Assembly: GCA_017304475.1 (NCBI GenBank)
Contig: JAFKKV010000017.1
Span: 186,001-250,000 of the forward strand
DNA: 64,000 nt
Reading direction: 5' to 3'
DNA from: Hyphomicrobiales bacterium
GTDB lineage: Bacteria > Pseudomonadota > Alphaproteobacteria > Rhizobiales > Phreatobacteraceae
Of the stretch, positions 48,142 to 58,253 are shown piece by piece. Made by a program: the position numbers and the translations under genes. Position 1 is the first letter of the stretch; each line of letters opens with the position of its first letter. The notes under the pieces are model-generated. The model was not told where the DNA came from. It ran no database searches and was given only the letters and a program-made list of their open reading frames with translations.

Positions 48142-51100
48142 ATGGCCACCATTCCCGCCTATACCTATAACGGCATCACCCGGCCGGCCCTCTTCCTCGA
48201 CTCGTCAGGCCATATCGTCCTGGACGGTGCCGCCTCGGCCTTTGCCGCAACCTATGGGCTCAGGGCGCTCTATATGGGCGTGCCGCCCGGCACGCCCTAC
48301 CCTCCGGTGACCGACATCGTATCGGTGCCGGTCGACACCAACGCGGCGGCCAACAGCGTCGTCGAGGGCGCGGCGGTCAACACAGCCGTCAACATCACGG
48401 TGTCGGCGACCAGCAGCATCGGCAACCCCGTGACCTATTCGCTGAGCGCGGATTCCTCCGGCGGCGGTTTCAAGATCAATCCGACCACCGGCGTGGTGTC
48501 GGTCGCCGATCCCAGCAAGATCGATTTCGAGACCGCGGCGGGACACGCCTATACGATCACAGTGGCAGCCAATGACGGCATCGTCACCGCGTCGCAAAGC
48601 TTTGCGATCGGCGTCGGCAATGTCGCGCCCTCCACCCCCACCGACGGCAATGCCGCGGCCAACAGCGTCGTCGAAGGCGCGGCGGCCGGCACCCTGGTCG
48701 GCATCACGGCATCGTCGACGGATATCAACGGCCCCGGGGTCACCTGGTCGCTGACGTCGGACAGCTCCGGCGGCGGCTTCAAGATCGACCCGGTCACCGG
48801 CGTCGTCTCGGTCGCCGATCCCACCAAGATCGATTACGAAACCTCGGGCGCCGGTCACAGCTACACGGTCACCGCGCGGGCCAGCGACGGCGCGCTGGCG
48901 AGTTCGCAGACCTTCACCATCGCGGTTACGGACGCGCCGGTTTCCACACCCACCGACAGCAATGCTGCCGCCAACAGCGTCGCGGAAGGTGCCGCCAACG
49001 GCACCAGCGTCGGCCTGACCGCGGCCGCCGCCGATCCGAATGGGCCGGCGACCACCTATTCGTTGATCGGCGACACCTCCGGCGGCGGCTTTACCATCAA
49101 TGCGACGACCGGTGTCGTCACCGTCGCCGATGGAACCAAGATCGACTACGAGACTGCGGCAGGCCACGCCTATTCGGTCACCGTGCAGGCACAGGCCGGC
49201 GCGTCGACCAGCACGCAGAGCTTCAGCATCGCCGTCACCGACGTCGCGCCATCGGCACCGGTCGACAGCAACGCCGCGGCGAACACCATCACCGAGGGGG
49301 CAGCCAACGGCTCCACCGTCGGCATCACCGCCTCTGCCACCGACGTCAACGGCCCCGCAGTCACCTATAGCCTGATCGGCGACACTTCGGGCGGCGGCTT
49401 CACCATCAATGCGGTGACCGGTGTCATCACCGTCGCCGACAGCAGCAAGATCGATTACGAGACCGCAGCGGGCCATGCCTATACCGTGACCGCGCAGGCG
49501 AGCGACGGCACGCTGGCGAATTCGCAGACCTTCACCATCGCCGTGTCCGATGTCGCGCCGTCAATCCCGGTCGACAGCAACGCGGCGGCCAATGCCGTAG
49601 CGGAGGGCGCCGTCAACGGCTCAACCGTCGGCATCACCGCATCCTCCACCGACGTCAACGGACCGGCCGTCACCTACAGCCTCACCGGCGACACCTCGGG
49701 TGGCGGCTTCACCATCAATGCGACGACCGGTGTCATCACCGTCGCCGACGCCAGCAGGATCGACTACGAGAGCGCGCCGGGCCACGCCTATACCGTGACC
49801 GCACAGGCGAGTGACGGCACGCTGACGAGTTCCCAGACCTTCACCATTGGCGTGCTGGATGTCGCGCCCTCGACCCCGGTCGACAGCGACGCGGCGGCCA
49901 ATACGATCGCCGAAGGTGCCGCCAACGGCTCGACCGTCGGCATCACCGCATCCTCCACCGACGTCAATGGACCGGCCGTCACCTACAGCCTGATCGGCGA
50001 CACCTCAGGCGGCGGCTTCACCATCAATGCGGCCACCGGTGTCATCACCGTCGCCGATTCCACCAAGATCGATTACGAGACCGCGGCGGGCCACGCCTAT
50101 ACCGTGACCGCGCAGGCGAGCGACGGCACGCTGGCGAGTTCACAGACCTTCACCATCGCCGTGTCGGACGTCGCGCCCACGACCCCGGTCGACAGCAACG
50201 CGGCGGCCAACACGATCACCGAGGGCGCCGCCAACGGCTCGACCGTCGGCATCACCGCCTCCTCCATCGACGTCAACGGACCGGCTGTCACCTACAGCCT
50301 GGTCGGCGACACCTCCGGCGGCGGCTTCACCATCAATGCGGCCACCGGCGTCATCACCGTCGCCGATTCCACCAAGATCGACTACGAGACCGCGGCGGGC
50401 CACGCCTATACCGTAACCGCCCAGGCGAGCGACGGCACGCTGGCGAGTTCGCAGACCTTCACCATCGCGGTGTCGGACGTTGCCCCCTCGATCCCGGTCG
50501 ACGCCAATGCAGCGGCCAATGCCGTCGCGGAGGGTGCCGCCAACGGCTCCACCGTCGGCATCACCGCCTCGTCCACCGATGTCAACGGACCGTCCGTCAC
50601 CTATAGCCTCACCGGCGACACCTCGGGTGGCGCCTTCACCATCAATGCGGCGACCGGTGTCATCACCGTCGCCGATTCCACCAAGATCGACTACGAGACC
50701 GCGCCGGGTCACGCCTATACGGTGACCGCACAGGCGAGCGACGGCACGCTGACCAGTTCCCAGACCTTCACCATTGGCGTGCTGGACGTCGCACCGTCGA
50801 CGCCGGTCGACAGCAACGCGGCGGCCAACACGATCGCCGAGGGCGCGGCCAACGGCTCAACCGTCGGCATCACCGCCACTTCCACCGATGTCAACGGACC
50901 GTCCGTCACCTATAGCCTCACCGGCGACACCTCGGGCGGCGGCTTCACCATCAATACGGCGACCGGCGTCATCACCGTCGCCGATCCCAGCAAGATCGAC
51001 TTCGAAACATCAGGCGGCAGCTATACGGTCGTCGCGCAGGCAAGTGACGGCACGCTGGCGAGTTCGCAGGCCTTCGTCATCACGGTTACCGATGTCGCGC

Positions 51101-54100
51101 CCTCGACGCCGGTCGACAGCAATGCCGCGGCGAACGAGACGGCGGCCGGCGCGGCGGTCGGCGCCACCGTCGGCATCACCGCCTCCTCCACCGACGTCAA
51201 CGGACCGGCCGTCACCTACAGCCTGGTCGGCGACACCTCGGGCGGCGGCTTCGCCATCAACGCGGCGACCGGCGTGGTCACCGTCGCCGATCCCAGCAAG
51301 ATCGTCTACAATGCCGCCGATCCGACCTACGGCATCACGGTGGATGCCAGCGACGGCACGCTGCACAGCCAGCAGAACTTCACCGTCAATGTCGTCCTGG
51401 ACGTGCCGCCCACCATCACCTCGGGCAATATCCGGTCCTATACGGAGAACCAGGCGGCGATCGCCGTCGATCCGGCGATCACCGTCACCGATCCGGATTC
51501 GCCGAACCTGACCCACGCCACCGTCCAGATCACAGGCAATTATATCAATGGCCAGGATCTGCTCGGCTTCGCCAATACCGCCAATATCACGGGCAGCTTC
51601 AATGCCGCGACCGGCACGCTGACGCTTGTCGGCAGCGATACGGTGGCCAATTACCAGGCAGCGCTGGCCGCGGTCACCTATGTCAATACCAGCGAGGCGC
51701 CGTCTGGCTTGCCGCGCACCATCACCTTCATCGCCAATGACGGTACCCTCGACGGCGCGCCGGCGACCGCAACCATCAATGTCACGCCGGTCAACGACGC
51801 GCCTGTCGTGACGGCCGGCCATAGCCTGAACTACACGGAGAACCAGGCCGCCACCGTCTTCGATGCCGCGATCACCGTGACCGATGTCGACAGCGCCAAC
51901 CTGACCGGCGCGACCGTCCAGATCACGGGCAATTACGCCAACGGCCAGGACGTGCTCGGCTTCGTCAACCAGAACGGCATCACGGGCTCATTCAACGCCG
52001 CAACCGGCACCTTGACGCTCAGCGGCTCGGCCAGCGTCGCCAATTATCAGACCGCGCTGGATTCGATCACCTATTTCAACGGCAGCGACAACCCCTCGGG
52101 GCTTGCCCGCACCGTGACGATCGGCGTCACCGATGGCATCACCCCGAGCGTCCTGGTGACCGGCACCATCAATGTCACGCCGGTCAACGACGCCCCCACC
52201 ACCACCGCCGGCGGCACGATCGTCTATACCGAGAACCAAGCCCCGGCCGCGATCGACACGTCGATCACCGTCAACGACGTCGACAATGCCAATCTGAGCA
52301 GCGCGACCGTCCAGATCACGGGCAATTATGTCAACGGCGAGGATATTCTCGGTTTCGTCAACCAGAACGGCATCACGGGCGCGTTCAATGCCGCAACCGG
52401 CACCTTGACCCTGACCGGATCGTCGAGCCTCGCGAATTATCAGACCGCGCTGCGCTCGGTGACCTATTTCGACAACAGCGACAACCCATCCGGGCTCGAC
52501 CGGACCGTCAGCATCACCACCAATGACGGCGCCGCCAACAGCAATACCAGCACCTCGACCATCCACGTCTTGCCGGTCAACGACGCCCCGGTCGTCAACG
52601 CGACCGGCATATTGAGCTATACCGAGAACCAGGGGCCTGCCGCGATCGCATCCGGCCTGACCTTGACCGATGCCGATAGCACGACGCTGACGACGGCTTC
52701 GGTGCAGATATCGGGCAATTACGTCAATGGCGAGGATCTGCTCGCCTTCACCAACACCGCCAATATCACCGGCTCGTTCAACGCCGCCACGGGCACCTTG
52801 ACGCTGACCGGCACCGACACGGTCGCCAATTACCAGAGCGCGCTGCGCTCGGTGACCTATGCCGACAACAGCGAGAACCCGTCGACATCGGTGCGCACGG
52901 TGACCTTCACGGCCGATGACGGCCAGGGCGTCAATCATCTCAGCGTCGCGTCGACCCATACGATCAACGTCACGGCAGTGGACGACGCGCCGGTGAATAG
53001 CGGCGTGCCGGCGAATTTCCTCGTCGAGTCCGGTTTCAGCCACGCCATTACCGGCCTGTCGATCGCCGATATCGACGCCGGCTCCGCCAATGACATCACC
53101 ACGACGCTGACGTCTGCGGCCGGCTCGGTGACCGTCGCGGCCGTCGGCGGCGGCGCCGCCATCACCGGCAACGGTTCCGGCGTGGTGACGCTGACCGGCA
53201 CGATCGCCGAGATCAACACCTCGCTCGCCGGCAGCGTCGCCTATACCGCTGCCGACAATGCCGGCAACACCACGACCACGCTGTCAATCGCCACCAACGA
53301 CCACGGCCATACCGGCATCGGTGGCCCGCTCATCGACACCGACGTCGTCCAGATCGGCGTGCTGCCGCAGGTCTGGTTCATCAATGGCGACCAGTCCAGC
53401 CTGGATGCAAGCGCCCCGCGCGGCTCGCAGGCCAATCCCTTCGGCGATATCGCCGAATTCAACACCGCCAGCGCCGGCGCCAACGGTCCCGGTGTCAACG
53501 ACTATATCTACCTCAAGGCCGGCACCTATACCGGCCCGGGCATCGACCTGAAGGACGGCCAGACCCTGCTCGGCGACGACCAGCCCTTGTCCTTCGCCAA
53601 TCCGCTCGGCGGCGCGCCGATCGTCATCGAAACGGCCAGCGGCGCGCGGCCGGTGATCCACGTGACATCAGGCCAGGCCATCGACCTCGGCGCCAACAAC
53701 ACCATTGCCGGCGTCAACATCCAGACCGATGCCGGCACCACCGGCCTCGACGACGGCCAGGGCGCGGCCGGCAATGCCGTCGGCACGCTGAACGTCAGCC
53801 ACATGGCGATCTCGGGCGCGGGCCAGGCCGTCGATATCGACCAGGGCGGCGCGCTGAACGTCGTGCTCGATTCCGTGAGCTCCACCGGCGGTGCCGCGGG
53901 CATCCAGCTCGCCGGCACGGCCGGGAGCGGCGCGGGGCTGCTGTCGGGAACCTTCAACGGCGGCTCCGGCTCCATTTCTGGCGCGACCACCGCCGGCATC
54001 CTGATCGGCGACGGGTCGGGCGGCGCCAATACCGGCGGCACGGCAACCTTCAGCTATGGCGGCACGATCAGCGCGGCAGGCGCCGCGCGCACCGTCGACA

Positions 54101-56715
54101 TCCAGGATCATTCGACCGGGCTGGTCACGCTATCAGGCAACCTGACCCATACCGGCTCCGGCGGCAGCGCCATCTTCCTCGACGACAACGCCGCGAGCTT
54201 CACCTTCTCCGGGGCAACCAACAACCTGACCACCGGCACGGCGACCGCCATCAACATCACCGACCAGAGCGGCGGCACGGTCAGCTTCGGCGGTACGCTC
54301 AATATCGATACGACGAGCGGGACCGGTGTCAATTTCGGCGGCATCAGCACCGGCACCGTCAACTTCTCCGGCGGCAATCTCACGATCGACACGACAGGTG
54401 GCACTGGCTTCAGCGCCACCGGCGGCGGCACCGTCAGCGTCACCGGAACCGGCAATCACATCAACAGTGGAAGCGGCACCGCGCTCAACATCTCCAACAC
54501 CAATATCGGCGCAAGCAACGTCACGTTCCATGATGTTTCGTCCAGCGGCGGATCGGCCACCGGCATCATTCTCAACACCACGGGATCAAGCGGCGGGCTC
54601 CACATCACCGGCAGCGGCGCGAATGTGGGCGCGACCGGCGGCGGCGTCATCGCCAACAAGACCGGTTCGGACGGCAGCACCGTCAACGGCGTCGGCATCT
54701 ATCTCAACAACACATCCGGCGTGCAGCTCAACGGGCTGCAGATGAATGACTTCCAGAACTACGCGATCCTCGGCAACAACGTGAACGGGTTCACGCTGGA
54801 CCACACGATCGTCAATGGCACGAACGGCACCTCCCAGGGCGGGGTCGGCGAAGGCGATGTCTACTTTACCGGACTGAGCGGCTCGGCGTCGGTTTCGAAT
54901 TCGACGTTCACCGGCGCTGCCTATGACGGGTTCCATGTCTTCAACAACGGTGAGACGCTCAACCGGCTGACGATCACCAACTCGACATTCGCGGTGACCA
55001 ATACGGGCGGCAACGATGCGCTGGTCTTCCAGGCCACCGGCGGCACGTTCAACGCCACGGTGCAAGGCTCGACGATCTCCGCCGCCCGCGGCGATCTCTT
55101 CCAGTTCAATCTTCTGGGCACGGTCAGCTCGGATCTGGTGTTCGGCGGCGCAACGGCGGCTCTCGGCAATACCCTGACCAACAACAATGCGAATATCGTC
55201 AGCGGCGGCGGTGGTGTCACGATCGGCGGCGGCGGACCGTCGAACAACGTCACGCTCACCTACGACATCTCGCACAATTCGTTCAGCGGCTCGCACGGGG
55301 CCGTGCTGGCAGTGACAAAAGGCACCGGCACGAGCGGATCATTCATTGGAACGATCGACAGCAACACCATCGGCACGCAAGGCGTGGCCGGCAGCGGCTC
55401 GACGCAGGGAATCGGCATCAACGTCTTTCAGGACGGTGCCGGCGTATCGAACACGACCATCACCAACAATCACATCTCCGGCGTCGTCGGCGGCATCTAT
55501 ACGCTTCTCCGCAACGGTGCGGCAGGCCAGATGACCGCGGTCATCCAGGGAAACACGGTCGATACGCTCGATCAGGTCAACGGATTCTCCGGCATCTATG
55601 CGCAGACCGGCTCGGCCACCGGAGCCGGTGGCGACAACAATCGGTCGAACCTCACCATCGGCGGCGCCGGCGCTCTTGCCAACCACGTCGATCTCGGCGC
55701 CAACACGAGCAGTGCGCTCGTCGCCGGCATCGTCGTCGAGCAGGAAGGTGTCTCGCGCGTCGGCCTGCTCGGCAGCCCGAACTATGCCGGCACTCCGTAT
55801 AATTTCACGGCGGTCCAGAACTACGTCGCGGCCAACAATACCGGCTCGTTCAACAACGCGCAGGCGGTGTTTGCTTTTGGCGATCCGACCCAACCGGCAG
55901 GGGGCGGATTTTTCGGAGGGGCTCAGTTCCTGTTCGCCACGGCCGGCGGCGTGCAGGCCTCGTCACCGACGCCGGGCGAAACCCATCTCAGCCAGGCGCA
56001 GCTCGACTCCGTCGTGGCGGCGGCGATCGCACAATGGGCGGCGGCCGGCGCTTCGGCCAGCCAGCTCGCGGCCCTGCGCGCCACCACCTTCAGCGTGGCG
56101 GACCTGTCCGGGACGACCGTTGGCGAGGAAACCGCCCCCGCCCATATCACCATAGACATCGATGCCGCCGGCCATGGCTGGTTCGTCGATCCGACGCCTT
56201 ATGACAGCTTCGAATTCACCCATTTTCTGAATGCCGCGGGCACCGACCGCTTGGCCGATCCGTCGAGCGCCGCCGCCGGCCATCTCGACCTGTTGAGCAC
56301 GGTGGCCCATGAAATGGGCCATGTGCTCGGACTGCCCGACACCACCGCGGCCAACACGGCCCATGACCTGATGTATATCAATCTCGTCGACGGCGAACGG
56401 CGGTTGCCAAGTGCCGCCGACGTGGCGCAGGCGCGCGCGGCCCTGCCCGAGGCTCCGGTCGCCGCACCGCAGGTGCCGGCGCCGTCGCCGCCGGTCCATG
56501 TGATGGCGTCGAACGACACCTTCAACTTCGCCGGCCTGTTCACGCTGCCATTCCAGCCCGCGGCCAGCAATGGACCGCCGGTGGGCGCGAGCCAACCCGG
56601 CAATGGCCCCGCCCCGGCCCATGACGTCGCCGATCTCGCCCATGTCTTCGGCCACTGGTCCCAGCCGCTCGAGGCCTTCCTGCGCCAACATCTCGATCAC
56701 GGCATGTGGACGTAA
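48142..56715 (+). CDS. Giant secreted/surface protein: cadherin-like repeats, beta-helix, metzincin-like end
   Basis: A 2857-residue acidic protein rich in Thr, Ser, Gly, Ala and Asn with few Cys and no Sec signal, which suggests type I secretion; no such exporter is in the window. Order: N-terminal 60 residues (MATIPAYTYNGITRPALFLD), ten cadherin-like repeats of 103 residues (63-1089, each with PVDSNAAAN and GDTSGGGFTINAATGVITVA), four repeats of about 131 residues with YTENQ and GSFNAATGTLTL (about 1087-1612), a module beginning VDDAPV (1612-1740), a right-handed beta-helix region (about 1740-2570, opening WFINGDQSSLDA), and a C-terminal domain (2607-2770) with HEMGHVLGLPD at 2723-2733 and DLMYINL, a metzincin zinc motif and Met-turn. 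Probably an adhesin or biofilm protein; proteolytic activity is untested. ATG 48142 follows GAGGAAG. Confidence 0.88.
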   Translation: MATIPAYTYNGITRPALFLDSSGHIVLDGAASAFAATYGLRALYMGVPPGTPYPPVTDIVSVPVDTNAAANSVVEGAAVNTAVNITVSATSSIGNPVTYSLSADSSGGGFKINPTTGVVSVADPSKIDFETAAGHAYTITVAANDGIVTASQSFAIGVGNVAPSTPTDGNAAANSVVEGAAAGTLVGITASSTDINGPGVTWSLTSDSSGGGFKIDPVTGVVSVADPTKIDYETSGAGHSYTVTARASDGALASSQTFTIAVTDAPVSTPTDSNAAANSVAEGAANGTSVGLTAAAADPNGPATTYSLIGDTSGGGFTINATTGVVTVADGTKIDYETAAGHAYSVTVQAQAGASTSTQSFSIAVTDVAPSAPVDSNAAANTITEGAANGSTVGITASATDVNGPAVTYSLIGDTSGGGFTINAVTGVITVADSSKIDYETAAGHAYTVTAQASDGTLANSQTFTIAVSDVAPSIPVDSNAAANAVAEGAVNGSTVGITASSTDVNGPAVTYSLTGDTSGGGFTINATTGVITVADASRIDYESAPGHAYTVTAQASDGTLTSSQTFTIGVLDVAPSTPVDSDAAANTIAEGAANGSTVGITASSTDVNGPAVTYSLIGDTSGGGFTINAATGVITVADSTKIDYETAAGHAYTVTAQASDGTLASSQTFTIAVSDVAPTTPVDSNAAANTITEGAANGSTVGITASSIDVNGPAVTYSLVGDTSGGGFTINAATGVITVADSTKIDYETAAGHAYTVTAQASDGTLASSQTFTIAVSDVAPSIPVDANAAANAVAEGAANGSTVGITASSTDVNGPSVTYSLTGDTSGGAFTINAATGVITVADSTKIDYETAPGHAYTVTAQASDGTLTSSQTFTIGVLDVAPSTPVDSNAAANTIAEGAANGSTVGITATSTDVNGPSVTYSLTGDTSGGGFTINTATGVITVADPSKIDFETSGGSYTVVAQASDGTLASSQAFVITVTDVAPSTPVDSNAAANETAAGAAVGATVGITASSTDVNGPAVTYSLVGDTSGGGFAINAATGVVTVADPSKIVYNAADPTYGITVDASDGTLHSQQNFTVNVVLDVPPTITSGNIRSYTENQAAIAVDPAITVTDPDSPNLTHATVQITGNYINGQDLLGFANTANITGSFNAATGTLTLVGSDTVANYQAALAAVTYVNTSEAPSGLPRTITFIANDGTLDGAPATATINVTPVNDAPVVTAGHSLNYTENQAATVFDAAITVTDVDSANLTGATVQITGNYANGQDVLGFVNQNGITGSFNAATGTLTLSGSASVANYQTALDSITYFNGSDNPSGLARTVTIGVTDGITPSVLVTGTINVTPVNDAPTTTAGGTIVYTENQAPAAIDTSITVNDVDNANLSSATVQITGNYVNGEDILGFVNQNGITGAFNAATGTLTLTGSSSLANYQTALRSVTYFDNSDNPSGLDRTVSITTNDGAANSNTSTSTIHVLPVNDAPVVNATGILSYTENQGPAAIASGLTLTDADSTTLTTASVQISGNYVNGEDLLAFTNTANITGSFNAATGTLTLTGTDTVANYQSALRSVTYADNSENPSTSVRTVTFTADDGQGVNHLSVASTHTINVTAVDDAPVNSGVPANFLVESGFSHAITGLSIADIDAGSANDITTTLTSAAGSVTVAAVGGGAAITGNGSGVVTLTGTIAEINTSLAGSVAYTAADNAGNTTTTLSIATNDHGHTGIGGPLIDTDVVQIGVLPQVWFINGDQSSLDASAPRGSQANPFGDIAEFNTASAGANGPGVNDYIYLKAGTYTGPGIDLKDGQTLLGDDQPLSFANPLGGAPIVIETASGARPVIHVTSGQAIDLGANNTIAGVNIQTDAGTTGLDDGQGAAGNAVGTLNVSHMAISGAGQAVDIDQGGALNVVLDSVSSTGGAAGIQLAGTAGSGAGLLSGTFNGGSGSISGATTAGILIGDGSGGANTGGTATFSYGGTISAAGAARTVDIQDHSTGLVTLSGNLTHTGSGGSAIFLDDNAASFTFSGATNNLTTGTATAINITDQSGGTVSFGGTLNIDTTSGTGVNFGGISTGTVNFSGGNLTIDTTGGTGFSATGGGTVSVTGTGNHINSGSGTALNISNTNIGASNVTFHDVSSSGGSATGIILNTTGSSGGLHITGSGANVGATGGGVIANKTGSDGSTVNGVGIYLNNTSGVQLNGLQMNDFQNYAILGNNVNGFTLDHTIVNGTNGTSQGGVGEGDVYFTGLSGSASVSNSTFTGAAYDGFHVFNNGETLNRLTITNSTFAVTNTGGNDALVFQATGGTFNATVQGSTISAARGDLFQFNLLGTVSSDLVFGGATAALGNTLTNNNANIVSGGGGVTIGGGGPSNNVTLTYDISHNSFSGSHGAVLAVTKGTGTSGSFIGTIDSNTIGTQGVAGSGSTQGIGINVFQDGAGVSNTTITNNHISGVVGGIYTLLRNGAAGQMTAVIQGNTVDTLDQVNGFSGIYAQTGSATGAGGDNNRSNLTIGGAGALANHVDLGANTSSALVAGIVVEQEGVSRVGLLGSPNYAGTPYNFTAVQNYVAANNTGSFNNAQAVFAFGDPTQPAGGGFFGGAQFLFATAGGVQASSPTPGETHLSQAQLDSVVAAAIAQWAAAGASASQLAALRATTFSVADLSGTTVGEETAPAHITIDIDAAGHGWFVDPTPYDSFEFTHFLNAAGTDRLADPSSAAAGHLDLLSTVAHEMGHVLGLPDTTAANTAHDLMYINLVDGERRLPSAADVAQARAALPEAPVAAPQVPAPSPPVHVMASNDTFNFAGLFTLPFQPAASNGPPVGASQPGNGPAPAHDVADLAHVFGHWSQPLEAFLRQHLDHGMWT
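48328..51407 (+). repeat. Ten tandem 309-bp repeats in the giant gene
   Basis: Units begin near 48328, 48637, 48946, 49258, 49567, 49876, 50185, 50494, 50803 and 51109, a period of 309 bases (103 codons), with the last unit 306. Units 4 to 9 are nearly identical in DNA, units 1 to 3 and 10 more diverged. Confidence 0.9.
51400..52978 (+). repeat. Four tandem repeats of about 393 bp in the giant gene
   Basis: Units start near 51400, 51787, 52180 and 52573, each with VNDAPV-like start, YTENQ and GSFNAATGTLTL; the spacing is 393 bases between the middle units and 405 for the last. They share 50-70 percent of residues by eye, so they are older than the 309-bp set. Confidence 0.85.
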
Positions 56716-56752
56716 TGGTCCGCGGGAAAGCCTCGCCCGGCCGCACGGCGTG

Positions 56753-56783
56753 AACCCTCTCCCACGTCTTCGTGGGAGAGGGT
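56753..56783. repeat. CCCTC-type intergenic palindrome, copy 2
   Basis: AACCCTCTCCCACG-TCTT-CGTGGGAGAGGGT, a nearly perfect hairpin 38 bases after the giant gene stop. It may serve as a bidirectional terminator between this gene and rarA. Confidence 0.8.
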
Positions 56784-56891
56784 GCCGGCGGAGCCGGCGG
56801 GTGAGGGTTTGAAGAGGGCTGGCCCATCAATGCGGCCCGAAATGCGCTGACAGCGCCGACGCAACCACCCTCACCGGGGTCCTCCGGACCC

Positions 56892-56922
56892 ACCCTCTCC
56901 CGCGAAGGCGCGGGCGAGGGTT
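56892..56922. repeat. CCCTC-type intergenic palindrome, copy 3
   Basis: ACCCTCTCCCGCG-AAGG-CGCGGGCGAGGGTT, an inverted repeat of the same family with a different loop, between copy 2 and rarA; the segment 56784-56890 holds a partial inverted version of the same words (GGCGGGTGAGGGTTT and AACCACCCTCACCGG). Confidence 0.75.
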
Positions 56923-56950
56923 GATGCGCGTCGCGGGTGCAGCGTCAGCC

Positions 56951-58252
56951 TCACCCGCGCTCGCGGCGCAGCTTGTCCCACCACTCCATGCGCTTCCTGA
57001 TCTCGCGCTCGAAGCCGCGTTCGACCGGTTCGTAGAGGTTCTGCCGGCCGATCGCCTCGGGCCAGTAGTCCTGGCCGGAAAAGGCATCCGGCTCGTCATG
57101 GTCGTAGCGATAGCCGTCGCCGTAACCTTCGGTCTTCATCAGCTTGGTCGGGGCGTTCAGGATGGTCTTCGGCGGCATGACGCTGCCGCGCTCCTTGGCA
57201 AGCTTGGAGGCCGCCTTCCACGCGGTATAGGCGGCGTTCGATTTCGGCGCGGTGGCGACATAGATCACCGCATTGGCCAGCGCCAGCTCGCCCTCGGGAC
57301 TGCCGAGGAAGTCATAGGCATCCTTGGCGGCATTGGCGACGACCAGCGCCTGCGGGTCGGCCAGCCCGATATCCTCGACCGCCATGCGGACGACGCGGCG
57401 GGCGATGAACAGCGGGTTCTCGCCGGCATCCAGCATGCGCGCAAGATAATAGAGCGCCGCATCGGGGTCGGAACCACGCACGGTCTTATGCAAGGCCGAG
57501 ATGAGGTTGTAGTGGCCTTCCTGCGCCTTGTCGTAGATCGGCGCGCGCCGCTGCACCACCTCGGACAGGCCCGCCGTGTCGAAGACCTCGCCCTCGCCGG
57601 CCGCGCGCCAGACCTCCTCGGCAAGCGTCAGAACCGCCCGGCCGTCGCCATCGGCCATGCGCACCAGCGCGGCGCGAGCGTCGTCATCGAGCGGCAGAGG
57701 CCTTGCCTCTTCGACCTCGGCGCGCTTCAGGAGCTTTTCCAGCGCCTCCTCGTCCAGCGCCTTGAAGGTCAGCACGCGCGCCCGCGACAGAAGCGCGGCA
57801 TTGAGCTCGAAAGACGGGTTTTCGGTGGTCGCGCCGACCAGGGTCACCGTGCCGTCCTCGACGACAGGCAGGAAAGCGTCCTGCTGCGACCGGTTGAACC
57901 GGTGGATCTCGTCGACGAAAAGCAGCGTGGCACGGCCCTGGATGCGCCGCGATCGGGCCTGCTCGAACACCCGTTTCAGGTCGGCGACGCCGGTGAAAAT
58001 CGCGGAAATCTGCTCGAAGGCGAGATCGGTCTCGCCCGCCAGGAGCCGCGCGACCGTGGTCTTGCCGGTGCCGGGCGGTCCCCAGAAAATCAGCGAACCG
58101 AGCGAGCGGGTGCGCAGGAGCCGCGTCAGCGCGCCCTCCGGACCGGTCAGGTGATCCTGGCCGGCGACCTCGGCCAGAGTCTTCGGCCTCAGCCGGTCGG
58201 CAAGCGGGCGCGGCGTCTTCGGATCCGGCCCGGCTGCCTCGAACAGGTCCAC
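56951..58252 (-). CDS. rarA: Replication-associated recombination protein A (RarA/MgsA)
   Basis: A 433-residue AAA+ ATPase of the clamp-loader class that acts at stalled replication forks. Walker A is GPPGTGKTT (residues 58-66), Walker B is LLFVDEIHRF, sensor 1 is GATTENPSF, and the C-terminal tetramerisation domain includes ARRVVRMAVEDIGLADPQAL and NAAYTAWKAA. Length is typical. Start ATG 58252 lies one base after the DegQ-like stop, so the two genes are probably co-transcribed, an arrangement common in Rhizobiales. Confidence 0.94.
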   Translation of the reverse strand: MDLFEAAGPDPKTPRPLADRLRPKTLAEVAGQDHLTGPEGALTRLLRTRSLGSLIFWGPPGTGKTTVARLLAGETDLAFEQISAIFTGVADLKRVFEQARSRRIQGRATLLFVDEIHRFNRSQQDAFLPVVEDGTVTLVGATTENPSFELNAALLSRARVLTFKALDEEALEKLLKRAEVEEARPLPLDDDARAALVRMADGDGRAVLTLAEEVWRAAGEGEVFDTAGLSEVVQRRAPIYDKAQEGHYNLISALHKTVRGSDPDAALYYLARMLDAGENPLFIARRVVRMAVEDIGLADPQALVVANAAKDAYDFLGSPEGELALANAVIYVATAPKSNAAYTAWKAASKLAKERGSVMPPKTILNAPTKLMKTEGYGDGYRYDHDEPDAFSGQDYWPEAIGRQNLYEPVERGFEREIRKRMEWWDKLRRERG

Positions 58253-58253
58253 C

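Noticed and set aside
49170-51215. Seven 64-codon minus-strand frames spaced 309 bases apart inside the giant gene
   Set aside because: They are the same antisense shadow copied with each repeat, not a family of small genes. Their spacing is simply the repeat period.
48328-52978. Repeats that might be a CRISPR array
   Set aside because: Units are 309 or about 393 bases, in frame and coding for protein domains; there are no short direct repeats with unique spacers and no cas genes.
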